The notes under the pieces: model-generated | What the model saw: the letters and a program-made list of their open reading frames with translations, nothing else | The model's database searches: none | What the model was told of the DNA's origin: nothing | Position numbers and translations under genes: made by a program | From: Azospirillum sp. TSA2s | Lineage (GTDB): Bacteria > Pseudomonadota > Alphaproteobacteria > Azospirillales > Azospirillaceae | Reading direction: 5' to 3' | Assembly (NCBI RefSeq): GCF_004923315.1 | Contig: NZ_CP039650.1 | Span: 930,001-994,000, forward strand | Length of the DNA stretch: 64,000 bases | Shown here: one piece after another, positions 16,928 through 25,988 of the stretch | Layout of the letters: each line of letters begins with the position of its first letter | Numbering within the stretch: position 1 is the first letter of the stretch

Positions 16928-18967
16928 TTACTGTGCCGCCAGCATGTCGCGGCGGATTTCGACGGCACGGTCGGCCGCCTTTCCGACCACCTCCTGAAGC
17001 CGTTCGAACTCGGCGCTGTAGCTGCCGACGCCGAAGGTCAGCGACCGCAGTTCCACGATCAAATCCTGCATGTCGGCCTGCGGCATGCACGCCTTCACCT
17101 CGTCCCAGCCGGGCCAGCCCGGCCGCGCGTCGAAACCCAGAAGCTGGCCGCGCCGGCCGCTGACCAAACGCTGCACCTTGGGCGTGAAGGCGCTGGGCAC
17201 CGCAATGGTGACGGTCAGGATCGGTTCCAGCAGCACCGGCTCGCAGGTCGGCAGCGAGTCGGCCATCGCCTGCCGCGCCACCGTCTTGAACGCCATGTCG
17301 GAGCTGTCGACGGCGTGGAACTGGCCGCCGGTCAGCGTCACCGCGAAATCCACCACCGGGAAACCCAGCGGCCCGCGCACCGCCGCCTCGCGCACGCCGG
17401 CCTCCACCGCCGGGATATACTGGCGCGGCACGGCGCCGCCGACCACCGCATCCTCGAACTGGATGCCCGACCCGCGCGGCAGCGGCCGGACCTCGACATG
17501 GATGTCGGCGAACTGGCCGTGGCCGCCGGTCTGGCGCTTGAAGCGGGCGTGGTGGCTGGTGCCCTTGCGGATCGTTTCCTTATAGGGGACCTGCGGCGGC
17601 TGGCCTTTCACCGCCACATTGAAGCGGCTGCGCAGCCGGTCCATCGCCAGCTTCAGATGGACGTCGCCCTGCCCCCACAGCACCAGTTCGCCGGTCTCGG
17701 CCGACTGGTCGAGCGTCAGGGACGGGTCCTCCTCCTGCAGCTTCTGCAGGGCGGCGGACAGCTTCACCTCGTCGTTGCGGTTCTCGGCGCGCAGCGCCAG
17801 ACCATGCACCGGCGGGGCGGCGGCCGGCCAGTCGGCGGGCGGGCCGAGGTTGGTCTTCTCGGTCAGCCGGTCGCCGGTCGCCGCCTTCTCCAACCGGCCG
17901 AGCGCCACCAGATCGCCGGCGACCGCCTGCGGCACCTTGGTCTGGTCGCGGCCGAACAGCTGGAAGATGCCGGACACCCGCTCGCCACCCAGGGTCATGC
18001 CGTCGGTGACGGTGCCGCGCCAGACGCGGGCGAGGCTGAGCTTCCCGGCATGGGAGCCCATCATCGTCTTCACCACCTGCGCCGCCACCGCCGTATTGGC
18101 GGGAAGGTCGATGCGGGCCGCGGTGGTATCGACCTCCGGTCCCTCGTGCCGCAGGGCCTTCAGCAGGCGGCGGATGCCGTTGTCGTTCTCCGCCGATCCG
18201 AAGAAGACGGGAACGATCAGGTCGTCGGCCAGTTCGTGCGCCAGCGTTTCGTACAGCTCGGCACTGTCGGGGGCCATGTCCTCCAGCAGCTTTTCCAGCA
18301 GGCCGTCGTCGAAATCGGCGGCCGATTCCAGCATCGCCTGCCGCGCCTCCGCCTCCCAGTCGCGGGCGCTGTCGGGCAGGGCCACCAGATCGGACGGCTT
18401 GTGCGGGTTGAAGCGCCAGGCGCGTTCGCTGACCAGATCGACCAGCCCGGTGATCTGACCGTTCTCGCGCAGCGGCACCTCGCGCAACACCAGCTTGCGG
18501 GCCGAGACCTCCTGATAGGCGGCGACGACGTCGCGCACGCGCAGGTCGCCCAGCGAGTCGATCTTGTTGATGAACAGCAGATGCGGGATGCGGTGGTCGT
18601 CCAGCATCTTGAACAGCGGGGCCAGCAGCACCGCCTTCTCAGGCGCGGCCTCCGCCACCACGATGGCGATGTCGGCGGCCATCAGCGCCGCCTGCGCCTC
18701 CCCCGTCAGTTCCACCGAGCCGGGGCAGTCCAGGATCGACCAGCGTTCTCCCAGGTAGTCGAAGGAGGCGACGTTCAACTCGGTGCTCATCGACCGGGCC
18801 TTCGCCTCCGGCGAATTGTCGCCCACGGCGTTGCCGTCGCGCACGCTGCCCTTGCGGGTGACGGCCCCGGCGGCGAACAGCAGGCTTTCCAGCAGCGTCG
18901 TCTTGCCGGCGAGATAGGGGCCGACCAGCGCCGCGCAGCGCGCCGTCCGGATTTGCGTATGCGGCAT
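16928..18967 (-). CDS. Elongation factor G-like translational GTPase
   Basis: 679 residues with the EF-G domain order. The GTPase motifs are GPYLAGKTT (P-loop), a DCPG switch II and NKID. Domains II to V follow, with PQVPYKETI and GGHGQFADIHVEV in domain IV. The P-loop lacks the AHIDAGKTT form of true EF-G, switch I is short and altered, and the family (EF-G2 / FusB-like paralogues) has no settled function. It is not near str-operon genes, which also argues for a paralogue. The start at 18967 gives MPHTQIRTARCAALVGPYLAGKTT. Confidence 0.88.
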   Translation of the reverse strand: MPHTQIRTARCAALVGPYLAGKTTLLESLLFAAGAVTRKGSVRDGNAVGDNSPEAKARSMSTELNVASFDYLGERWSILDCPGSVELTGEAQAALMAADIAIVVAEAAPEKAVLLAPLFKMLDDHRIPHLLFINKIDSLGDLRVRDVVAAYQEVSARKLVLREVPLRENGQITGLVDLVSERAWRFNPHKPSDLVALPDSARDWEAEARQAMLESAADFDDGLLEKLLEDMAPDSAELYETLAHELADDLIVPVFFGSAENDNGIRRLLKALRHEGPEVDTTAARIDLPANTAVAAQVVKTMMGSHAGKLSLARVWRGTVTDGMTLGGERVSGIFQLFGRDQTKVPQAVAGDLVALGRLEKAATGDRLTEKTNLGPPADWPAAAPPVHGLALRAENRNDEVKLSAALQKLQEEDPSLTLDQSAETGELVLWGQGDVHLKLAMDRLRSRFNVAVKGQPPQVPYKETIRKGTSHHARFKRQTGGHGQFADIHVEVRPLPRGSGIQFEDAVVGGAVPRQYIPAVEAGVREAAVRGPLGFPVVDFAVTLTGGQFHAVDSSDMAFKTVARQAMADSLPTCEPVLLEPILTVTIAVPSAFTPKVQRLVSGRRGQLLGFDARPGWPGWDEVKACMPQADMQDLIVELRSLTFGVGSYSAEFERLQEVVGKAADRAVEIRRDMLAAQ

Positions 18968-19605
18968 TCACACCTCCCGTCGAAGCTTCGGGCTGTCGTG
19001 ACCGGGGACGGGGCCTGGGCCGGAGATGGGCCGCCGGCGCCGGCCGCCGGGGCGGCCCGTTCGCGTGTGGCTCTTCAGACAAGTCCGTTTGAAACTGGCA
19101 CTTCCAGAAAACTGGCACTTCCAGAAGACAGGCACGTCCGGATCGGGGGGCGGCGGACGCGTGGCGGAAACGCGCATCGGGTCCGGGGCCGGCGGAGCGC
19201 CCGCATCGGACCTCCGATGCTCCACCCGAACGGCGCGGCTGTCGATGGAAAAAAGGGGCGGCAAACCGTCACGCGCGAAGCGGCCGCCCGGCCAATGCGT
19301 CGATTGGCCGCATCGAACGGCGCCCGGCCTATTTGCCCGCCTCCGACATTGCCAGCCCACCGTTTAAGGCGTTCAAACTGAACGGAATACCGCCTGCAGC
19401 TGCGTCATGCGATGAATCGTTCGTAATATTGCTATGTTGCAATGCAATATGAGCGCGTCGAAATGTGGCGGACAAATGCATGAAACCTTCTGCTAGTAGC
19501 CTCCGGTGATAATGGCCGCGCGATCAAGGCGATGACGGCCGGATAACAATCGATGGGGCGCCCGGCGTCCGCCGTCCGCCCCCCCACTCCCTGGGGAAAG
19601 AGCAC
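18968..19605. other. Long intergenic region (638 bases)
   Basis: No convincing gene is seen. It contains three tandem ACTGGCACTTCCAG-like units (19092-19140), an ATATTGC/GCAATAT inverted repeat (19426-19450), and an AT-richer segment (19400-19500) just upstream of the Cache-like gene that probably holds its promoter. Confidence 0.6.
19092..19140. repeat. Three short tandem repeats
   Basis: Units of about 17 bases, AAACTGGCACTTCCAG, AAAACTGGCACTTCCAG and a degenerate AAGACAGGCACGTCCGG, follow one another upstream of the EF-G-like gene. The role is unknown; slipped-strand expansion is the simplest explanation. Confidence 0.7.
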
Positions 19606-20088
19606 ATGCGCCTGTGGTTTCGTTTGCTGGCGGTCGCCCTGATTGCCGTCGGGACTGTCGTTACGGTCCCTCTGTCCACCCCCGCCGTCGCCCAGGATGC
19701 CAAGCCGACGCAGGAGGACGCCAAGTCCATCACCCTGAAGGCGGCGGAACTGATCGCCGCCCAGGGCCTGGACGAGGCCGCCAAGGCCTTCAACGCCGAA
19801 GGCCCGTTCAAGCACGGCGAGATCTACGTCAACGTCATCGACTTCGCCGGCGTCTGGAAGGTCTATCCGCCGCGCCCGGCCGGCGTCGGCCAGAGCGTCA
19901 TCAACGTCAAGGACCCGGACGGCCGCTTCATCGTCCAGGACGTGCTGGCCGTCGCCAAGGAGAAGGACGAGGGCTGGGTCGAGTATCGCTGGCTGAACCC
20001 GGCCAGCAACAAGATCGAACCGAAGATCACCTACGTGAAGCGCGTGCCCGGCCAGGAACTGGTCGCCTATGTCGGCATCTACAAGTGA
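19606..20088 (+). CDS. Periplasmic single-Cache-like domain protein
   Basis: 160 residues with a signal peptide ending near VAQDAKP. The mature part is a single Cache-type sensor fold: AAELIAAQGLDEAAKAFNAEGPFKHGEIYVNVIDFAGVWKVYPPRP, then GQSVINVKDPDGRFIVQDVLAVAKEKDEGWVEYRWLNPASNKIEPKITYVKRVPG. That wording is close to the cytochrome/chemoreceptor-associated sCache_2 family. It lies 50 bases before a chemoreceptor gene and may be its soluble ligand-binding partner. The ligand is unknown. Confidence 0.82.
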   Translation: MRLWFRLLAVALIAVGTVVTVPLSTPAVAQDAKPTQEDAKSITLKAAELIAAQGLDEAAKAFNAEGPFKHGEIYVNVIDFAGVWKVYPPRPAGVGQSVINVKDPDGRFIVQDVLAVAKEKDEGWVEYRWLNPASNKIEPKITYVKRVPGQELVAYVGIYK

Positions 20089-20138
20089 ATGCTGCCGCAT
20101 AGGGCGGTGATCGACCGGTAGAGCTGTTGGGGGTGAGC

Positions 20139-21851
20139 ATGAACGGCGGTGTCTTTGCGCGTCTGTCGGGCCTGTCGGTGGCGGGCCGGGTCTTTGCGGC
20201 TCCCCTGATGGGGATCGTCCTGACGGTGGCGGCGCTGGTGCTGGCCGACCGCCAGTCGGAGCAGGCGCTGGGTGCCGTGGACGGCATCCACCGCGAGGCG
20301 GCGGAGCGGCTGGGCCGGGTCGACCGGCTGGTCGCCATCGCCTATGTCATCCACAGCGACGTGTCGCGGCATCTGGCATTGTCCGGCTCCGGCATCGAAG
20401 AGGCGAAGCTGCAGGCCATGCGCGACGCCATCGCCGCCAACCTGGGCAAGGCGCGCACCGGCATCGCGGAACTGCGCGCCTTGCCGCTGGCCGAGGCGGA
20501 GCGGGCGATGCTGGACGAGGTGTCGGCGCGGATCGGCGCCTATGCGAAGGCGGTCGACGAGATGAACCAGATGGCGGCCATCGACCGCCTGATCGGCATC
20601 CCGATGATGGCCCACACCGACGACCAGTTCGCCGCCCTGACCGCCAAGGTGATGGAGACGCAGGAGGCCATCGGCCGCTCCACCGCCGCCGCCACCCAGG
20701 CCACCCGCGATGCTGCGGCCGCCGCCCGCCGCGATTTCGCGCTGGTGATGGCCGGGCTGCTGGCGGCGATGATGGCGGCCGGGCTTCTGCTGGCGCGGTC
20801 CATCACCCGGCCGCTGCAGCGACTGTCCAGCAACACGGCCGATCTGGCCGCCGGAAAGCTCGACACCGCGGTCGAGGGCGGCTGGATGCGCAACGAGATC
20901 GGCGCCATGGCCCGTGCGCTGGAGGTGTTCCAGACCAACGCGCGCGAGGTGGAGCGGCTGACCGCCGACCAGCAGCGCCAGAAGGCGGAGGCCGAGGCGG
21001 AAAAGCACCGCGCCATCCGGGAGTTGGCCGATCTGTTCGAGGCCCGCGTGGCGGAGGTGGTGCAGCAGGTGGGAGCCGGTGCCCATCAGGTGCGCAGCAA
21101 CGCCGCCGGCATGCTGGAACGCGCCAACAGCGCCAACCGGCAGGCCGCCACCGTCGCCGCCGCCAGCGCCCAGGCGGGGAGCAGCGTCCAGACGGCGGCC
21201 GCCGCGACGGAGGAGATGTCGGCCTCAATCGCCGAGATCGGCGGTCAGGTCCGCCGCTCCTTCGACATGGTGCGCGGCGCCGTGCGGGCGGTGGAGGAGA
21301 CCAACGCCCATGTCGTCGGCCTGTCCGACGCCGCCAACCGCATCGGCGAGATCGTCGGCCTCATCAACTCCATCGCCGCCCAGACCAACCTGCTGGCGCT
21401 GAACGCGACCATCGAGGCGGCGCGGGCGGGCGAGGCCGGCAAGGGTTTCGCCGTGGTGGCGAGCGAGGTGAAGAGCCTCGCCACCCAGACCGCCAAGGCG
21501 ACCGAGGAGATCGGCACCCAGATCACCTCCATGCAGCAGGTGACCGGGGCCGCCGTCGCCGCCATCAAGGGGGTGGGCGACACGGTGGTCGGCATCGACG
21601 AGATCGTCGGCTCCATCGCCGGCGCCATGGAACAGCAGGCCGCCGCGACGGAGGAGATCACCCGCAACGTGCAGGAGGCCGCCGCCGGCACCGCCGAGGT
21701 CTCGCAGACCATCGCGACGGTATCGACCAGCGCCGGGGAGACCGGTACCGCGGCCGGCGAGGTCCTGCGCGCCGCCGAACTGCTGGACGGTCAGGCATCG
21801 ACGCTGAACCGCGAGGTGACGCACTTCATCGGCCGGCTGCGGGCGGGCTGA
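20139..21851 (+). CDS. Methyl-accepting chemotaxis protein
   Basis: 570 residues. A first membrane helix (residues 14-32) is followed by a four-helix-bundle periplasmic domain of about 150 residues (MCP four-helix type), a second membrane helix near 195-215, a HAMP segment, and a long signalling coiled coil. The hairpin tip reads GLINSIAAQTNLLALNATIEAARAGEAGKGFAVVASEVK, the canonical MCP signal motif. Methylation helices are rich in Glu/Gln. It is likely co-transcribed with the Cache-like protein upstream. An in-frame GTG at 20133 and TTG at 20127 are alternative starts. Confidence 0.93.
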   Translation: MNGGVFARLSGLSVAGRVFAAPLMGIVLTVAALVLADRQSEQALGAVDGIHREAAERLGRVDRLVAIAYVIHSDVSRHLALSGSGIEEAKLQAMRDAIAANLGKARTGIAELRALPLAEAERAMLDEVSARIGAYAKAVDEMNQMAAIDRLIGIPMMAHTDDQFAALTAKVMETQEAIGRSTAAATQATRDAAAAARRDFALVMAGLLAAMMAAGLLLARSITRPLQRLSSNTADLAAGKLDTAVEGGWMRNEIGAMARALEVFQTNAREVERLTADQQRQKAEAEAEKHRAIRELADLFEARVAEVVQQVGAGAHQVRSNAAGMLERANSANRQAATVAAASAQAGSSVQTAAAATEEMSASIAEIGGQVRRSFDMVRGAVRAVEETNAHVVGLSDAANRIGEIVGLINSIAAQTNLLALNATIEAARAGEAGKGFAVVASEVKSLATQTAKATEEIGTQITSMQQVTGAAVAAIKGVGDTVVGIDEIVGSIAGAMEQQAAATEEITRNVQEAAAGTAEVSQTIATVSTSAGETGTAAGEVLRAAELLDGQASTLNREVTHFIGRLRAG

Positions 21852-22031
21852 GGGGGAACAGGCCGGAGTCGCGTCACCCATCCTCGACGATTGGGCGCGA
21901 AGTTTGGTCGCATCAGACTTGAAACGATCCGCCTGCGCCCAAGCTGTTGTCCCGGGACCGCGGGGCGGCGGCGGCCGACGGCTGCGCCAATGCCGGGGTA
22001 TAATGCAGGACCCAACAAGAAGGATCGAAGA

Positions 22032-22499
22032 ATGAAGATCGACATCGGGATCTCGGACGCAGACCGCAAATCCATCGCCGAAGGGCTGAACAAGGTTCTG
22101 GCCGACACCTTCGCGCTCTACATCAAGACCCATTCGTTCCACTGGAACGTCACCGGGCCGATGTTCAACACGCTCCACACCATGTTCATGACCCAGTACA
22201 CGGAGCTGTGGACCGCACTGGACGAGATCGCGGAGCGCATCCGCGCCCTGGGCTATCCGGCGCCGGGCAGCTTCTCGCAGTTCGCACAGTTGGCCTCCAT
22301 CAAGGAAGAGGCGGGCGTTCCCAAGGCGAACGACATGATCCGCCAGCTGGTCGAAGGCCACGAGGCCGCCGCCCGCACCATCCGCAGCGTCTTCCCGCTG
22401 GCCGAACAGGGCAGCGACGAGCCGACCGCCGACCTGCTGACCCAGCGCCTGCAGATCCACGACAAGACCGCCTGGATGCTGCGCAGCATGCTGGAGTAG
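22032..22499 (+). CDS. dps: DNA protection during starvation protein (Dps/ferritin-like)
   Basis: 155 residues, the usual Dps length. The intersubunit ferroxidase site is visible in THSFHWNVTGPMF and YTELWTALDEIAERIRALG. Dps 12-mers oxidise iron with hydrogen peroxide, store it and protect DNA. The ATG at 22032 follows a purine-rich AAGAAGGATCGAAGA ribosome region. A terminator hairpin at 22539 separates it from the convergent kinase gene. No OxyR site could be identified by eye. Confidence 0.93.
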   Translation: MKIDIGISDADRKSIAEGLNKVLADTFALYIKTHSFHWNVTGPMFNTLHTMFMTQYTELWTALDEIAERIRALGYPAPGSFSQFAQLASIKEEAGVPKANDMIRQLVEGHEAAARTIRSVFPLAEQGSDEPTADLLTQRLQIHDKTAWMLRSMLE

Positions 22500-22538
22500 T
22501 CGCGGGCACCGTCGCACGGTGGTTCACGACTGAGGTTC

Positions 22539-22572
22539 AGGGCCTCCCCGTCCGGCAGGATGGGCAGGCCCT
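22539..22572. terminator. Terminator between dps and the kinase gene
   Basis: AGGGCCT pairs with AGGCCCT, extended by CCCC/GGG, then TTTCC. It lies between convergent genes. Confidence 0.6.
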
Positions 22573-22595
22573 TTCCATTTCAGGCGGGTGTTTCC

Positions 22596-24275
22596 TCAGG
22601 CCGCCGTCTTGGCGCGCTGGCGGGCCGGCTGCTCGGGAATGGTCAGGGTGAAGATGGTGCCGCCGTCACGCTCGATCTTCAGCGTGGCGCCGGCCTGGTG
22701 GGACAGCGCCTGCACCAGATTCAGGCCGAGGCCGCTGCTGGAACCGCCGCGGCCGGGACGCTTGTGCTGGCTCGGCATGCCGGCGGGCAGCCCGACGCCG
22801 TCGTCGCGCACGATCAGCCGCATGCCGGCCTCGTCGCGCTCCAGCATCACGCGGACGGTGCCGGGATGCCCGTGCGGGAAGGCGTGCAGCAGCGCGTTCG
22901 ACACCAGTTCGCTGGTGGCGATGGCCAGCGGCGTGGCGCGGTCGGCATCGACGATCCAGTCCTGCGCCTCCAGCTCCAGCCGGGCGGCGGTCGGATTGTC
23001 GGAGCGGACCAGCCCGTCGCACATCTGGCGCAGCGCGTCGGCGAAGTTGATGTGGGCCGGCTCGTCGGAGCGGTGGAGCAGCTCGTGCAGCAGGCTCATG
23101 GTCTGGATGCGGCGCAGGCTCTCGTCGAAGCCGCGGCGGGCCTGCTCGTCGATACGGGCCGCCTGCAGGCGCAGCAGGCTGCAGATGACCTGCAGGTTGT
23201 TCTTCACCCGATGCTGAACCTCCTTCAGCAGGACCTCCTTGTCGGTCACCGCCGCCTCCAGCTGGGCGTTGGCGCGCTCCAGCTGGGCGGTGCGCTGGTG
23301 GACATGCTCCTCCAGCGTGTCGTAGGCGTGCTGCAGGGCGTCCTCGGCTTCGCGCTCGCGCCGGGCGCGCTGGATGGCGAGGGCGCCGATCACCGCGACC
23401 GTGGCGCAAGCCGCAGCGGCAAAGGCGGCGTAGATCCACAGCCGCTCGCTCCAGCGGCGCAGAACACTGCCGGTGGCGATGGTCACCGTGGCCGACAGGC
23501 CGGTGTCGCCCACCGGGCGGGTGACGACGATGTCGTCGGCATGGCTGGCGGTGTCGTCTCCCGCATTGCCGCCTATGATGCCGCCGCCCTCCGGCTCGCG
23601 CAGCAGCGGAGTGCCATCCGGCTGCAGGATGGCGATGCTGTGACCATAGCCGACGTCGAGCGAGCGGTAGACGTCGCGGAAGGCCCGCGCGTCCAGTCCG
23701 GCAACCGCCCAGCCCCGCGGCGCGCCGCCTGCCGCACCCGGCAGGGGGCGCGCCAGGGTGATGACCGACCGTCCGCCCGAACCCCCGCCCATCTGCCCGC
23801 CCATCCGCCCGATACCGATGGCCATGCCGTCCGGCTTCAATGCCGGCCGGGCGCCGCCCGGCGCCGCCTCGGGCAGGCTCGACAGCCGCAGCGCACCCGA
23901 AGGGTCGCGGATCTCCAGCCCGACCACATGGGGGGCGCTGGCCGCCAGCAGGGCCATGCGGTCGCGCGTCGCCGCATCGTCGGGCAGTGGCGTCCCGGCC
24001 GGACCGGCCAGCGTCGCCGTCTGGGTCAGCAGCAGGTCCCCCGACTCGATCAGCCGGGCGGCATGCTCCGCCGCCAGCAGTCCGATGTTGCCGGCGACGC
24101 CGGTCGCCTGCCGGACCGCCTCGTCGCGGTCACGCCAGGCGAAGACCGCCGACAGCCCGATGGTCAGCAGAACCGCGGCGGTGCAGGCAATCAGGACCAG
24201 CGCCGAACCGGGCAGCCGGTAGAGCGGGGAGGAATGGGAACGCAGCGCGCGCAACGGCATCGTTTCGGAAACCAT
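22596..24275 (-). CDS. Membrane sensor histidine kinase, HisKA_2 type
   Basis: 559 residues. Membrane helices lie at about 24-46 and 280-305, enclosing a periplasmic Cache-like sensor. A coiled coil (ALQHAYDTLEEHVHQRTAQLERANAQLEAA) leads into the HisKA_2 dimerisation box KEVLLKEVQHRVKNNLQVICSLLRLQA, with the phosphoacceptor His in QHRVKN. The HATPase part shows ATSELVSNALLHAF and DDGVGLPAG, and SSGLGLNLVQAL. No response regulator is adjacent. HisKA_2/HWE kinases often work with PhyR-type general stress regulators or single-domain receivers. The ligand is unknown. Confidence 0.9.
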   Translation of the reverse strand: MVSETMPLRALRSHSSPLYRLPGSALVLIACTAAVLLTIGLSAVFAWRDRDEAVRQATGVAGNIGLLAAEHAARLIESGDLLLTQTATLAGPAGTPLPDDAATRDRMALLAASAPHVVGLEIRDPSGALRLSSLPEAAPGGARPALKPDGMAIGIGRMGGQMGGGSGGRSVITLARPLPGAAGGAPRGWAVAGLDARAFRDVYRSLDVGYGHSIAILQPDGTPLLREPEGGGIIGGNAGDDTASHADDIVVTRPVGDTGLSATVTIATGSVLRRWSERLWIYAAFAAAACATVAVIGALAIQRARREREAEDALQHAYDTLEEHVHQRTAQLERANAQLEAAVTDKEVLLKEVQHRVKNNLQVICSLLRLQAARIDEQARRGFDESLRRIQTMSLLHELLHRSDEPAHINFADALRQMCDGLVRSDNPTAARLELEAQDWIVDADRATPLAIATSELVSNALLHAFPHGHPGTVRVMLERDEAGMRLIVRDDGVGLPAGMPSQHKRPGRGGSSSGLGLNLVQALSHQAGATLKIERDGGTIFTLTIPEQPARQRAKTAA

Positions 24276-24458
24276 GTGGGGATACGGCCACTTCTTGCTT
24301 AGCCGGAAACGGTAACACCGCCCGGCGGGTGACGGTTCCGCCGAACGCTACCCGTGTTGAAGCGGCAGCGGCCACCACCTATTGTGGGGTGCCGACAAAG
24401 TCATCCCGCATTGGTAGGGCTGGGGCGGAGCTTGAAGCGGCAAGGAGGGGTAGGTTTT

Positions 24459-24590
24459 ATGCGGATCGACGGGACGGCCTATCACACCATCCGGCCGGAC
24501 GGAGGAGGCATCGCCGCCCTCTACGCCTTCGACGTCACGCCGGCCCGACGGGTGACCGGACGGCCGGAGCCAATTCCGAAGCGGGGTTGA
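24459..24590 (+). CDS. Small ORF, possible remnant of MtnA-like N-terminus
   Basis: 43 codons preceded by AAGGAGG about 10 bases before the ATG. The first 15 residues, MRIDGTAYHTIRPDG, resemble the start of alphaproteobacterial methylthioribose-1-phosphate isomerase (MtnA); the remaining 28 do not. It may be a decayed fragment or a short gene of unknown role. The evidence is thin. Confidence 0.35.
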   Translation: MRIDGTAYHTIRPDGGGIAALYAFDVTPARRVTGRPEPIPKRG

Positions 24591-24602
24591 AGGGAAGAAC
24601 GG

Positions 24603-24821
24603 TCAGGGACGGCGGTCGGCCAACAGCCGCCGCCACAACGGCCTGCCCAGCAAGCGCGGCCTGTCTTCCGCATTCTTGGCGTCAAGCCACTGGTCGGCCA
24701 ATTCACGGACCTGCCAGTCACCGAGATAACGCTCGCAATCGATGGCGGTGTAGAGTCGAACCCGCTCTTTTCCCAGCCTTTCGAAATAGGCAAGCGTTCT
24801 TTGGCGGTCGATGTCTTCCAT
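24603..24821 (-). CDS. Small hypothetical protein (72 aa)
   Basis: A 72-residue charged, helical protein: MEDIDRQRTLAYFERLGKERVRLYTAIDCERYLGDWQVRELADQWLD then AKNAEDRPRLLGRPLWRRLLADRRP. It is not recognised. The good coding character (regular hydrophobic spacing and third-position GC) supports it; the ribosome site is weak. It may belong with the gene upstream at 24959-25222. Confidence 0.5.
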   Translation of the reverse strand: MEDIDRQRTLAYFERLGKERVRLYTAIDCERYLGDWQVRELADQWLDAKNAEDRPRLLGRPLWRRLLADRRP

Positions 24822-24958
24822 AGGCCCCAATGAAGCGGAGATTGCGGAACGTCCAGTTCTGACGGCCGACGATCCATCGGATATTGGAAGAAGCCTGTCA
24901 CCTGCGCAACTGTCCGTTCGTCGCTTTCCCATCCCCCGGAAGGAGAATGGACTGTCTC

Positions 24959-25222
24959 CTATCGATGGTCGGCATTGAGTCGGCCGGTGTGGATGATGTC
25001 GCCGGACAGCGGGATGCCGGCTTCCGCCGCAGCGCGTTCCAACGAAGCGCGGTCGGGCCAAGAGAGCCGCCCGCCGACTTCCGCCAAGGCGCCCTGCCGC
25101 CGGATCACCCACAAACCGGTGAACGCCATTTCGATGATGCGCCCCATTTGTGCATCGGGCGGCGTTGCGGATGGTAGGCGAGTTGGTCCGCCCCTGTTCA
25201 AGTCCCTGTCGCTGATCGTCAT
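24959..25222 (-). CDS. Small hypothetical protein (87 aa)
   Basis: An 87-residue product starting MTISDRDLNRGGPTRLPSAT, with IIEMAFTGLWVIRRQGALAEVGGRLSWPDRASLERAAAEAGIPLSGDI. It is not recognised. A possible AGGGA ribosome site lies 9-13 bases upstream. It is oriented like the 72-residue gene downstream and may be in the same transcript. Confidence 0.5.
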   Translation of the reverse strand: MTISDRDLNRGGPTRLPSATPPDAQMGRIIEMAFTGLWVIRRQGALAEVGGRLSWPDRASLERAAAEAGIPLSGDIIHTGRLNADHR

Positions 25223-25680
25223 CTCTGGTCTTCCCTGTGCCGGCCTTTTGCTGCGGAGTGTCCATGCACCCACGCCTACAGCCGATCTCTGTTTGCCAAA
25301 TGCTCATGTTTCGGAGCCGAAAGGACGTACTAGACAATCCACAATGATTTTTCATCGTGAAATTTGCGTCTCTTTGTAATGACTGGCACACAATTGATGC
25401 AGTCCTGCTAAACGATTAGATAACCATAAAAAATAAATGGAATTAAGGCTCGCATACTTTGGCGGCCGCGGACACCTGAACTTCGTCGCCATCTTCCGCG
25501 ACTTTAGAACGCCAAAGGAAGGGGGATGCTCCGGCCGGATAGTGCGGATACCTCGAAATGGTCACAGCACCGGACGGCGGCGCGCACCAAACATAAGCTT
25601 GACCGTCCAGCCTTGCCCGACGACGCGGCATCGGCGGCGGTTCCTCATGTTGCCGTGCCTATGCTTGAAGGAAGAGACCG
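25223..25680. other. Intergenic region (458 bases)
   Basis: No gene is seen. The part at 25375-25445 is strikingly AT-rich for this genome and holds a sigma-70-like pair, TTGATG (25394-25399), 17 bases, TAGATA (25417-25422), pointing right. The lipoprotein gene starts 250 bases further on, so this could also start an untranslated RNA. Confidence 0.5.
25394..25422 (+). promoter_or_regulatory. Candidate sigma-70 promoter
   Basis: TTGATG and TAGATA are spaced 17 bases apart in an AT-rich stretch. It is found by eye only; the next gene rightward is the lipoprotein at 25681. Confidence 0.35.
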
Positions 25681-25932
25681 ATGAAAACCACCACGCGGAC
25701 ATTCACCACCGGGGCGACGGCGCTGCTGATCGGCGCGACCCTGCTCGGCGGCTGTTCGAACCTGAATCATCGCGAGAACCGCGCGCTGACCGGCGGCGCC
25801 ATCGGTGCGGCGGGCGGTGCGGCCATCGGCGCCGTCACCGGCGGCAGCGCGATCTATGGCGGCCTGCTGGGCGGTGCCGCCGGCGCCGCGGTCGGCGCAT
25901 TGACGGCGGATGAGGGCAAGCACCGCCGTTAA
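25681..25932 (+). CDS. Glycine-zipper lipoprotein
   Basis: 83 residues. A lipoprotein signal peptide ends in LLGGC (Cys near residue 24). It is followed by alternating small residues typical of glycine-zipper (OmpA-like/YMGG) domains: LTGGAIGAAGGAAIGAVTGGSAIYGGLLGGAAGAAVGAL. It is probably anchored in the outer membrane, of unknown role; related proteins affect envelope stability. A two-way terminator follows. Confidence 0.82.
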   Translation: MKTTTRTFTTGATALLIGATLLGGCSNLNHRENRALTGGAIGAAGGAAIGAVTGGSAIYGGLLGGAAGAAVGALTADEGKHRR

Positions 25933-25950
25933 AAAGGGGCCGTTAGGGAA

Positions 25951-25985
25951 AAAGGGGGCAGGACCGTCGATCCGGCCCCCTTCCC
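25951..25985. terminator. Two-way terminator
   Basis: GGGGGC...GCCCCC with an inner GGA/TCC pair is flanked by A-run and T-run, between the lipoprotein gene and the convergent gene at 25989. Confidence 0.75.
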
Positions 25986-25988
25986 TTC

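Noticed and set aside
19092..19140. CRISPR-like short repeats
   Set aside because: Units adjoin without spacers and there are only three; no cas genes.
17315..19381. Long rightward open frame opposite the EF-G-like gene
   Set aside because: Antisense to a conserved GTPase; no family resemblance.
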